From contig DUKF01000061.1 in assembly GCA_013329455.1 (NCBI GenBank), positions 1 through 6,466 of the forward strand: DNA of 6,466 nt, read 5' to 3'. The translations under genes were made by a program, and so were the position numbers. Positions 1 through 5,512 of this stretch are shown piece by piece. Position 1 is the stretch's first letter; each line of letters begins with the position of its first letter. Below the pieces are notes generated by a model. It was not told the origin of the DNA. It ran no database searches and saw only the letters and a program-made list of their open reading frames with translations. Origin of the DNA: Methanotrichaceae archaeon. Its GTDB lineage: Archaea > Halobacteriota > Methanosarcinia > Methanotrichales > Methanotrichaceae.

Positions 1-32
1 TTTTGTATGTCCGTCTCGCCGCACCCACTTAA

Positions 33-49
33 GTTTATAATTGATAAAC
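33..49. repeat. AT-rich inverted repeat with TATA-like arms
   Basis: GTTTAT (33-38) and ATAAAC (44-49) form a perfect 6-base inverted repeat around the 5-base spacer AATTG. Both arms resemble archaeal TATA boxes, TTTATAA on the plus strand and TTTATCAA on the minus strand. This could be a promoter core, an operator, or chance in an AT-rich gap. No start codon with a good ribosome binding site follows on the plus strand, and the minus-strand target would lie outside the window. Confidence 0.35.
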
Positions 50-74
50 ATTCATTTTAAAATTCGGATCGACA

Positions 75-172
75 GGGAAACAAACCTCTGAGGCTCGGAT
101 ATCGGGCGCAGACTTCGTCCTTCCCGCGCCGTTTGGGATTATCCCCTTCAGGGGAAGGGGAACAAACCGCTG
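75..172 (+). repeat. 16-base direct near-repeat, copies at 75-90 and 157-172
   Basis: GGGAAACAAACCTCTG (75-90) and GGGGAACAAACCGCTG (157-172) match at 14 of 16 positions and start 82 bases apart. The sequence between them is not repeated, so this is a pair of short motifs and not a tandem array. Function is unknown. Possibilities are protein-binding sites, matching elements in an untranslated RNA, or chance. Confidence 0.35.
142..155. repeat. GC-rich hairpin, 5-bp stem with TTCA loop
   Basis: TCCCC (142-146) pairs with GGGGA (151-155) around TTCA. A competing pairing uses CCCCTT (143-148) and AAGGGG (155-160), so the site could switch between two folds. It lies about 170 bases past the ino1 stop and has no adjacent T-run on the minus strand, so it is not a classical terminator. 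Confidence 0.35.
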
Positions 173-258
173 GCCCGGTTCCTTTGGTGTGGGTTACGTT
201 TGAACCCCCCAGATTTAGGCCTCGTTGACAGGTTTCGTATACGCAGAAGACAGCCTTG

Positions 259-273
259 CGTTTTCAGAAAACG
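259..273 (-). repeat. Small perfect hairpin 54 bases past the ino1 stop
   Basis: CGTTTT (259-264) and AAAACG (268-273) form a perfect 6-bp stem with a 3-base CAG loop. On the ino1 transcript strand it lies 54 bases beyond the stop codon and includes four T residues in one arm. It may be part of the 3' end signal of the inositol-phosphate synthase mRNA, although archaeal termination depends mainly on U-tracts and no long one follows. Confidence 0.3.
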
Positions 274-326
274 AGGGGCGCGGACAGAGGCGCTCAACTC
301 GATTTTGGAAAGCTGCAGGCTTACTC

Positions 327-1481
327 TCACTCGCCCTTGTCCTGGATCACGGTGGCGATCTCGGGCCTCAGGTGAGCATCGGGGGCGACGTCGTAGACCT
401 CTCCTTTTATGAACTTCTCCACCATCTCTTTTGCCACGAAATCCGGGTACTGTATTGGCGGATGTTTCATGGTGTAGGCCGATATCTCGATCAGGGGTCC
501 TCCGATCTTCCTGTCGATGGCCAATTTACAGATCCTTATGGCGTCTATGGTGGACCCGCCGCTGTTGGGCGAGTCCTCGACCGAGAGCCTCAGCTCAAGA
601 TCGATGGGAACGTTGCCGAAGATCCTCCCTTCCATTCTCAGGAAACAGATCTTGTTGTCCTTCTGCCAGGGGACGTAGTCTGAGGGGCCGATGTGGATGT
701 CGTCCGCCATGAGGGGGGCGTCGAGGACCGACTGGACCGCCTCGGTCTTGGAGATCTTCTTGGACTTGAGACGTTCCTGATTGAGCATGTTCAAAAAGTC
801 GGTGTTTCCGCCGGTGTTGAGCTGGTAAGTCCGATCGAGCTTGCATCCCCGGTCGTTGAAGAGCTTGGCCAGGATCCTATGGACGATGGTCGCGCCTATC
901 TGACTCTTGACGTCGTCTCCAACTATCGGGATTCCAGCGTCCTCGAACTTCTTTGCCCAGGCGGGATCAGAAGCGATGAAGACCGGCATGCAGTTTACGT
1001 AACCGACCCCTGCGTCCAGGGCAGCCTGGGCATAGAACCTGCTGGCCTTTTCCGAGCCGACGGGCATGTAGTTGATCAGCACATCTGCGCCGCACTCTTC
1101 CAGCTCCTTCACGACGTCGCAGGGTTCCAGGTCCGAGACGACGAAGGTCTTGTTGTCGTCATAAGAGGACATGTGAGGAGCTATACCGTCCAGGACCGGT
1201 CCCTTCTTCACCTCAACGCCCATGTAGGGAACGTCAGAATAGAATACCTTGGTGCAGTTTGGTGGGGCGAAAATGGCATCGCTCACATCCTTTCCCACCT
1301 TTCTCCCGTCTATGTCGAAAGCTGCCACCACCTCTATATCGCCCGGCCTGTAATCACCGACGCTCTGATGCATAAGGCCGATACAATTTTCATCGTCAGA
1401 ATTTTTATAATATTCAATCCCTTGGATGAGAGAGCTAGCGCAGTTGCCGAGACCGGCAATTGCCAATTTTATTTTTTTCAA
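327..1481 (-). CDS. ino1: Inositol-3-phosphate synthase
   Basis: This NAD-dependent cytosolic lyase/isomerase converts glucose 6-phosphate to 1D-myo-inositol 3-phosphate. In archaea the product is used for inositol phospholipid headgroups and, in some species, for inositol-based solutes. The 384-residue product has the Rossmann signature GLGNCASSL at residues 10-18, DVLINYMPVGSE at 133-144, FIASDPAWAKKFEDAGIPIVG near 168-188, the catalytic-domain motif GDDVKSQIGAT at 188-198, NTGGNTDFLNM at 222-232, and SVEDSPNSGG at 300-309. These match the short actinobacterial/archaeal class represented by mycobacterial Ino1 (about 367 residues), not the larger eukaryotic class. The start is TTG at 1481-1479. 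An in-frame TAG lies directly upstream (1484-1482), and GGAGG at 1494-1490 is 8 bases from the TTG. A 285-base gap from pheA suggests its own promoter. Function is confident from motifs recalled, not from a search. Confidence 0.95.
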   Translation of the reverse strand: MKKIKLAIAGLGNCASSLIQGIEYYKNSDDENCIGLMHQSVGDYRPGDIEVVAAFDIDGRKVGKDVSDAIFAPPNCTKVFYSDVPYMGVEVKKGPVLDGIAPHMSSYDDNKTFVVSDLEPCDVVKELEECGADVLINYMPVGSEKASRFYAQAALDAGVGYVNCMPVFIASDPAWAKKFEDAGIPIVGDDVKSQIGATIVHRILAKLFNDRGCKLDRTYQLNTGGNTDFLNMLNQERLKSKKISKTEAVQSVLDAPLMADDIHIGPSDYVPWQKDNKICFLRMEGRIFGNVPIDLELRLSVEDSPNSGGSTIDAIRICKLAIDRKIGGPLIEISAYTMKHPPIQYPDFVAKEMVEKFIKGEVYDVAPDAHLRPEIATVIQDKGE

Positions 1482-1489
1482 CTACATCG

Positions 1490-1495
1490 CCTCCC
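1490..1495 (-). promoter_or_regulatory. Ribosome binding site that sets the ino1 TTG start
   Basis: The minus strand reads GGGAGG and then CGATGTAG before the TTG. The 8-base spacing from GGAGG to TTG equals that seen for hmgA. The ATG at 1487-1485 is only 2 bases from GGAGG and is followed at once by TAG, so it cannot start the enzyme. The site therefore favours TTG. Confidence 0.7.
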
Positions 1496-1550
1496 AAATT
1501 CACCTGAAGTAGTAAAATCTAACGCGCTACCGAGTATGCTACATTTCTAT

Positions 1551-1558
1551 TAGATAAA
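1551..1558 (-). promoter_or_regulatory. Candidate TATA box for ino1
   Basis: The minus strand reads TTTATCTA within an AT-rich patch about 70 bases upstream of the ino1 start. Archaeal TATA boxes sit about 25-30 bases before the transcription start, which would put the start near 1528 and leave a leader of about 45 bases carrying the GGAGG site. The purine-rich B-recognition element next to it is weak, so the call is tentative. Confidence 0.3.
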
Positions 1559-1648
1559 TCTATAGGCGATCCTGACCACATGATTTGGCCTTGGAGCGGT
1601 CGTCCGAAGTTAATTTTTGTCCTGCTCGATATAACAAATTTCGGCCTT

Positions 1649-1655
1649 AAAAAAA
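1649..1655 (-). terminator. T7 tract, probable 3' end of the hmgA-pheA transcript
   Basis: Seven consecutive T residues on the minus strand lie about 110 bases past the pheA stop, in the only clear gap before ino1. Archaeal RNA polymerase terminates at U-rich tracts, with or without a hairpin. A second, shorter T-poor/A-rich patch near 1608-1620 lies further downstream. No strong hairpin abuts the tract. Confidence 0.4.
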
Positions 1656-1737
1656 GGGCGGCAAATACCCTTCCTGGATCATACCTTTTCCGAATCTATC
1701 AGGTTTGGAAGACAGAGATCCTCGGCCCCATCGATCC

Positions 1738-1763
1738 GCCGGCTTCAAGATGCGTCAACCGGC
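1738..1763 (-). repeat. Hairpin just after the pheA stop codon
   Basis: GCCGG (1738-1742) pairs with CCGGC (1759-1763) across a 16-base loop, beginning 3 bases beyond the pheA TGA on the transcript. It could stabilise the 3' end of the mRNA or assist termination, but the stem is short and the loop large. Confidence 0.25.
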
Positions 1764-1766
1764 ATC

Positions 1767-2591
1767 TCATCGCTCTTCGGGACTTGTCCTGGGGTAGGAC
1801 CCCAGAACCTTAGTCATGGCGGCCCTCTTTCTTATCCGAGCCAGGGCCTCCTCGACGATGGAGTCGGAGACGTGCCCCTCAAGGTCGATGAAGAAGTAGT
1901 AGTCGCCGAGGCCCAGCTTGCTGGGCCGGGACTCGATCTTGGTGAGGTTGATCTTTCTGACCGCAAACTCCCCCAAAACTTCCCAGAGGGCGCCGGGCTC
2001 AGCCTGTTCCAGGTATATGGCAAGAGATGTCTTGTCCCAGCCCGTCGGTCCCGGAGCTTCCCGGCCGACCACCGCAAACCGGGTCACGTTCTGGTCTGAA
2101 TCCTGGACGTTCCGATCGATCACCCCCAGGCCGTAGCGTTCAGCAGTCTCGGCATCGGCGATGGCCGCCATCTCCGAAAACTCCTGGGCGAGCTTTGCGG
2201 CGTGGCTTGTGGACCCGGTCGTCCTCAGCTCTGCGTCTGGAAAGCTGCGTTTGAGGTATCCCCTGCACTGGGCCAGGGCCTGGGGGTGAGAGAGGATCAA
2301 CTTCACCTCTTCAGACCTTCCGAGGCCGAGGAGGCAGTGTCTCACATTGAGGTTGATCTCGCCGACGATCTTGACTTCGCGCCTGAGAAGGGCGTCTAAG
2401 GTCTGGCCGACCGACCCCTCGAGGCTGTTTTCCAGGGGAACGACCCCGCGGCCCACCTCGCCCCTCTCGACGGCGGCAATGACCTCCTCGAAATCCCGGA
2501 AGTAGCGAAGGCCAGCATCCGGACTGTATTTTCTTGCGGCCTTCTCCGAAAAGGTTCCTTCCGGCCCCAAAACCCCGATCATTTGGCTCAT
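1767..2591 (-). CDS. pheA: Prephenate dehydratase with ACT regulatory domain
   Basis: This enzyme converts prephenate to phenylpyruvate, the committed step of phenylalanine synthesis, in the cytosol. The 274-residue product is the stand-alone form without a fused chorismate mutase. The catalytic domain (about 1-178) shows GPEGTFSEKAA at 9-19, VPLENSLEGSV at 51-61, LSHPQALAQCR at 100-110, TGSTSHAAK at 125-133 and the active-site NVTRF at 168-172. The ACT domain (about 186-270) has GALWEVL at 200-206 and the phenylalanine-binding ESRP at 220-223, so feedback inhibition by phenylalanine is expected from the family. The ATG at 2591-2589 overlaps the hmgA TGA as ATGA, and no strong ribosome binding site precedes it, so coupled translation is likely. 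A second ATG three codons in is a less likely start. Length is normal for the family. Confidence 0.96.
   Translation of the reverse strand: MSQMIGVLGPEGTFSEKAARKYSPDAGLRYFRDFEEVIAAVERGEVGRGVVPLENSLEGSVGQTLDALLRREVKIVGEINLNVRHCLLGLGRSEEVKLILSHPQALAQCRGYLKRSFPDAELRTTGSTSHAAKLAQEFSEMAAIADAETAERYGLGVIDRNVQDSDQNVTRFAVVGREAPGPTGWDKTSLAIYLEQAEPGALWEVLGEFAVRKINLTKIESRPSKLGLGDYYFFIDLEGHVSDSIVEEALARIRKRAAMTKVLGSYPRTSPEER
1789..1805 (-). repeat. 7-bp perfect hairpin inside the pheA 3' end
   Basis: CTGGGGT (1789-1795) and ACCCCAG (1799-1805) are perfectly complementary around a 3-base loop. The site encodes part of the last dozen residues of prephenate dehydratase (LGSYPR), about 20 bases before the stop. 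It is stable enough to act as a 3' end structure in the mRNA, but coding constraint and GC richness could produce it by chance. Confidence 0.4.
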
Positions 2592-3844
2592 TTCATATCT
2601 CTTAGCAGCTCTTTTGCCCTATCGACGTTGATCTTCTTCTCGGCCGCCATCTTTGCGGCCACAGCCTCGATCTGGTCGCCCACAGCTCCCGCCTGGACGG
2701 CGACGTTCTTGGCGTGGAGAGACATGTGGCCCCTCTGGATCCCCTCGGTGGCAAGAGCCCTCAGAGCGGCGAAGTTCTGGGCGAGGCCCACCGAGACCAG
2801 GACCCGTCCCAGGTCGTCGGCCGACTTGAGCCCCAGTATCTTCATGTTTGCCCTGGCCACGGGGTGGACCCCAGTTGCCCCGCCGACGGTTCCGACGGCG
2901 ACGGGAAGCTCGATCGAGCCTACGAGGTCTCCGTCCTTGTTCTTCTCGTATATGGAAAGAGACCTGTAGGCTCCACCTCTAGCGGCGTAAGAGTGGGCTC
3001 CGGCCTCGATGGCCCTCGTGTCGTTTCCAGCGGCCATAGTGACAGCCGTCACGCCGTTCATGATCCCTTTGTTGTGAGTGGCAGCCCTGTAGGGGTCGCT
3101 TTCGGCAAGAGCGCTCGTCAAGACGATGGCGTCGACGACCTCGGGCCCGCCTATCTCCTCGGCCTTGAAGACGGCCCGGGCCCTAGCCACCCTCAGGTCG
3201 GCGAGGTTTGATATGATCCTGAGATAGACCTTGCCGCCGGTGATCTCCTCGATGAAGGGGGCGAGGGCCTCGGCCATGGTGTTGACGGCGTTCGCGCCCA
3301 TGGCGTCTCTGCAGTCGACGAGAAGGTGGACGACGACCATCGGACCTTTCCTGGTGTTGACCACATTCGCCTCGACGCCGACGACTCCTCCTCCGTAGCT
3401 GACGAGCATCGGGTCTTTCTCGTTCGCCCTTGCTGCGATCTCCTCAGCTCGGGCCAGGACGGAAAGCCTCGCACCGTGGGGATCATCGACCCCCGTCACC
3501 TGGATCAGAGCCCTCATCACAGGTTTGCTACTGCTGGTCACAAAGCCTCCGCCTGCGAGGGCCATCCTTGCCCCGTTGCTGGCGGCGGCGATCACCGAGG
3601 GCTCCTCCGTCGCCATGGGGATCAGAACTTCCCGCCCGTCGATCAGAAAGTTGGTCGCGATCCCCAGGGGGATCTGGAAGAGGCCCACGACGTTCTCTAC
3701 CATCTTGTCGGCCTGGTCGAGACTGAGGCCCGACTTTCCGATCGCCTCGATCTCCTCGTCGTTCAAACTTGTGTTCTCCGCCACGATCTTGAGCCGATCC
3801 GACGGAGGAACCTTGTACAATCCCGAAATTCTTGAAGTTTTCAC
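2588..3844 (-). CDS. hmgA: Hydroxymethylglutaryl-CoA reductase, class II
   Basis: This enzyme reduces HMG-CoA to mevalonate with a nicotinamide cofactor. In an archaeon it supplies isoprenoids for ether lipids. From the GTG start it has 418 residues, typical of the class II (Pseudomonas mevalonii-like, 'degradative') family. The predicted catalytic set is present: Glu81 in EEPSVIAAAS, Lys259 in THNKGIMNG, Asp275 in AGNDTRA and His373 in QRGHMSLHA. The nucleotide-binding DAMGANAVNTMAE is at 180-192. A longer frame opens with ATG at 3943, but family members begin near the residues KTSRISGLYK. GTG at 3844-3842 has GGAGG (3857-3853) 8 bases upstream, while the 33-residue extension would run through the divergent promoter region. 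The gene is first in an operon with pheA (ATGA overlap). Class II in an archaeon is usually attributed to bacterial transfer. Confidence 0.95.
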   Translation of the reverse strand: MKTSRISGLYKVPPSDRLKIVAENTSLNDEEIEAIGKSGLSLDQADKMVENVVGLFQIPLGIATNFLIDGREVLIPMATEEPSVIAAASNGARMALAGGGFVTSSSKPVMRALIQVTGVDDPHGARLSVLARAEEIAARANEKDPMLVSYGGGVVGVEANVVNTRKGPMVVVHLLVDCRDAMGANAVNTMAEALAPFIEEITGGKVYLRIISNLADLRVARARAVFKAEEIGGPEVVDAIVLTSALAESDPYRAATHNKGIMNGVTAVTMAAGNDTRAIEAGAHSYAARGGAYRSLSIYEKNKDGDLVGSIELPVAVGTVGGATGVHPVARANMKILGLKSADDLGRVLVSVGLAQNFAALRALATEGIQRGHMSLHAKNVAVQAGAVGDQIEAVAAKMAAEKKINVDRAKELLRDMK

Positions 3845-3852
3845 TAGAACAC

Positions 3853-3857
3853 CCTCC
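3853..3857 (-). promoter_or_regulatory. Ribosome binding site that sets the hmgA GTG start
   Basis: GGAGG on the minus strand, within GGAGGGTG, lies 8 bases before the GTG at 3844-3842. Spacing is the same as for ino1. This argues for the 418-residue protein and against the 451-residue frame that opens at 3943. Confidence 0.7.
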
Positions 3858-3895
3858 ACAAAGCCCAGAGAGATGGAAAGCTCGTCAGCAGAGGG

Positions 3896-3909
3896 GAAAA
3901 ACTTTATGC
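3896..3909. promoter_or_regulatory. AT-rich core of the divergent promoter
   Basis: AAAAACTTTATGC is the only AT-rich patch between the hmgA start and the fusion gene. On the plus strand TTTATG with an A-rich upstream flank resembles a B-recognition element plus TATA box, placing the transcription start near 3929-3933, next to GTG 3931. On the minus strand GCATAAAG could serve hmgA, with a start near 3880 and a leader of about 35 bases. One element serving both directions is an inference. Confidence 0.35.
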
Positions 3910-3930
3910 CAACCAGGACGTGTTTTCTAT

Positions 3931-5466
3931 GTGCCAAGATCATCGCCCTTGAAGATCGACGAAGAGATTTGCAAGCTGGAAGAGGCTGTGGGCAGGCTCA
4001 GCCCCGTCCAGAAGATGCTTCTGGGGACCGACGGTTCCGTGACATGCCTTCTGGAGGTTGTAACCGGCTGTCCCGTCGAGATCGAGACCCTGGTTCAGAA
4101 GGTTGTGCCGGCAGACGAACTCGTCTCTTGCGAGCTGGAGATAGACCCCGGGGACGAGGTAAACTACAGGGTGGTCAAGCTCAAAAACTCCGTTTCGGGT
4201 GAGATTCTCATCCACGCCACTTCTTTCACCCCGCTGAAACGGCTCGAAGAACGTTTTCGAAACGACCTGATACGGGCGGACGTTCCCATCGGAACGATCC
4301 TGAAAAAGCACCGGATCGAGTCGAGGCGCGACGTCCTGAGGGCCCGCGTCTTGAAAGATGCGGGCGAGATGAACAGGATCTTCAACGTCTTTTCCAAAGA
4401 GCCGATGCTATCGAGAGACTACAAGATCATCAGGCACGGCCAGCCGTTGATGGCCATTACCGAGACCTTCCCCTACAACAACTTTCAGGACAAAAAGAGG
4501 GTGATCGTAGAGACGCCCTCGAGGATACATATGACACTCACAGACCTCGCCGGAGATTGCGGCCGGGTGGACGGCGGCGTGGGGGTGACTCTGGATGAGC
4601 CTTGCATCGTGGTGGAGGCGGAGAGGGGCGAGGGCCTTTTGGTCAGGGGCGATAACGCCGACCGTGCGAAGGTTGCGGCGAAGGCGGTGATGGACCGGTT
4701 CGATCTCGGCGGCGCCGAGATCTGGGTGAGGTCCTGCTACAAGCTTCACGTGGGCCTTGGCGGGGGAACGCAGCTCGCGATGGCTGTGGGAAAGGCCCTC
4801 TGCGACCTTTACGGTCGGCCTGCATCAGCTCGCGATATCGCCGCCGCCGTCAGCAGGGGCGGGACCAGTGGCATAGGGATTGCCGCCTTCGAGAGGGGTG
4901 GGTTCGTAGTCGACGGCGGCCACACCTTCGGACCGGGAAAAGAGAAGGTGGACTTTCGGCCCTCATCAGCCTCGGCGGGGGTCGCTCCCCCGCCGGTGAT
5001 AATGCAAGCCGATCTTCCCAGCTCCTGGAAGTTTCTGCTGGCGATGCCGAATATACCCAAGGGGGCCCACGGCCGAAATGAGCTGGACGTCTTCGGGACC
5101 TTCTGTCCCGTACCCCGGGACGAGGTCCAGGAGCTCTGCCGCCAGGTGATGGTCAGGATGATGCCCTCCGTCATGGAGGGGGACCTGGACAACTTCGGCA
5201 ATGCTGTGAACAGGATCCAAGAGCTTGGGTTCAAGAAGGTGGAGGTCGGACTCCAGCACCCACTCATACAGAGGCTGATGGAGGAGATGAGGTCTGCGGG
5301 GGCGGCGGGCGCGGGGCTCAGCTCCTTCGGCCCCACAGTCTACGCCGTCACCGACTCCGGATCGAGAGATATCGAGTCTGCGGCCAGAGAGGTCATGAGG
5401 GATGTGGGGGGCGAGGTGATCGTCACCCGGTCACGAAACTCGGGGGCAAGGTTGAGATCTGCCTGA
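3931..5466 (+). CDS. Chorismate lyase (DUF98) fused to RFAP synthase
   Basis: This two-domain enzyme is predicted to act in methanopterin synthesis. The N-terminal part (about 1-185) resembles DUF98 chorismate lyases such as mycobacterial Rv2949c: LSPVQKMLLGTDGSVT at 23-38, VPIGTILKKHRIES around 118-131, and HGQPLMAITE at 169-178. These enzymes release 4-hydroxybenzoate and pyruvate from chorismate. The C-terminal part (191-511, 321 residues) is a full-length GHMP-superfamily beta-RFAP synthase (mptG type): SRIHMTLTDL at 197-206, GRVDGGVG at 211-218, GLGGGTQ at 275-281, RGGTSGIG at 309-316 and GLSSFGP at 462-468. It would condense the aromatic acid with PRPP, releasing CO2 and pyrophosphate. 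The frame is open throughout with only a few linker residues. The start is uncertain: GTG 3931 fits leaderless transcription, TTG 3949 is an alternative, and ATG 3832 overlaps hmgA and is unlikely. Confidence 0.9.
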   Translation: MPRSSPLKIDEEICKLEEAVGRLSPVQKMLLGTDGSVTCLLEVVTGCPVEIETLVQKVVPADELVSCELEIDPGDEVNYRVVKLKNSVSGEILIHATSFTPLKRLEERFRNDLIRADVPIGTILKKHRIESRRDVLRARVLKDAGEMNRIFNVFSKEPMLSRDYKIIRHGQPLMAITETFPYNNFQDKKRVIVETPSRIHMTLTDLAGDCGRVDGGVGVTLDEPCIVVEAERGEGLLVRGDNADRAKVAAKAVMDRFDLGGAEIWVRSCYKLHVGLGGGTQLAMAVGKALCDLYGRPASARDIAAAVSRGGTSGIGIAAFERGGFVVDGGHTFGPGKEKVDFRPSSASAGVAPPPVIMQADLPSSWKFLLAMPNIPKGAHGRNELDVFGTFCPVPRDEVQELCRQVMVRMMPSVMEGDLDNFGNAVNRIQELGFKKVEVGLQHPLIQRLMEEMRSAGAAGAGLSSFGPTVYAVTDSGSRDIESAAREVMRDVGGEVIVTRSRNSGARLRSA

Positions 5467-5474
5467 ACTTTGCG

Positions 5475-5508
5475 TTAAATTAAATCGATGTTTATAGACG
5501 GGATGATC
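5475..5508 (+). promoter_or_regulatory. Gap before the peptidase gene: TATA-like patches and ribosome binding site
   Basis: The 46-base gap after the fusion gene is AT-rich. It contains AAATTAAAT (5477-5485) and TTTATAG (5491-5497), either of which could be a TATA box for a short-leader transcript. GGGATGATC (5500-5508) matches 7 of 10 positions of the archaeal GGAGGTGATC and sits 4 bases before the ATG at 5513. An ATG inside this motif (5503) is out of frame with the peptidase. Co-transcription with the fusion gene is also possible. Confidence 0.4.
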
Positions 5509-5512
5509 ATAG

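Larger units (their letters stand above)
1..326. other. Non-coding stretch downstream of ino1; no convincing gene
   Basis: No reading frame here has a recognisable protein or convincing composition. The left end (about 30-65) is AT-rich and contains TATA-like sequence usable on either strand, so a promoter for a gene to the left (minus strand) or for a short plus-strand RNA is possible. The rest (66-326) is GC-richer and carries several short hairpins and a 16-base near-repeat, listed separately. I looked for tRNA, 5S rRNA, SRP RNA and RNase P RNA hallmarks on both strands and saw none. It is also the 3' flank of the inositol-phosphate synthase gene, so part of it is probably 3' untranslated or terminator sequence. 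Confidence 0.55.

Noticed and set aside
191..207. GGGTT/AACCC hairpin with a 7-base loop resembling a tRNA T-arm
   Set aside because: The loop (ACGTTTG) lacks the TTCRA pattern, and no acceptor, D or anticodon arms can be found around it.
148..330. 60-codon minus-strand frame whose GTG overlaps the ino1 stop as GTGA
   Set aside because: The overlap resembles translational coupling, but the product is Arg/Ser-rich, matches no family I know, lacks a strong ribosome binding site and runs through hairpins. Probably chance.
225..683. 152-codon plus-strand frame running from the left gap into ino1
   Set aside because: Most of it is antisense to the well-supported inositol-phosphate synthase, and it has no recognisable motif.
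693..1553. 286-codon plus-strand frame antisense to ino1
   Set aside because: Long antisense frames are common in GC-rich genes. The minus-strand frame carries all family motifs.
1580..1813. 77-codon plus-strand frame in the gap before ino1
   Set aside because: It overlaps the pheA 3' end, has no ribosome binding site or familiar motif, and crosses the probable terminator and promoter zone.
2642..2660. GGCCGC/GCGGCC inverted repeat with a 7-base loop
   Set aside because: It falls in hmgA codons for an alanine-rich AAKMAAEK segment. Repeated GCC/GCG codons explain it.
3832..3930. N-terminal extension of the fusion protein from ATG 3832
   Set aside because: It overlaps the hmgA start and its ribosome binding site, the residues do not resemble the chorismate lyase family, and the only promoter-like sequence lies downstream of it.
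3845..3943. N-terminal extension of HMG-CoA reductase from ATG 3943
   Set aside because: It adds 33 residues not expected for class II enzymes and occupies the divergent promoter gap. GTG 3844 has GGAGG at ideal spacing.
4809..5336. 175-codon minus-strand frame antisense to the RFAP synthase domain
   Set aside because: Shadow of a strongly supported gene, with no domain or start signal.
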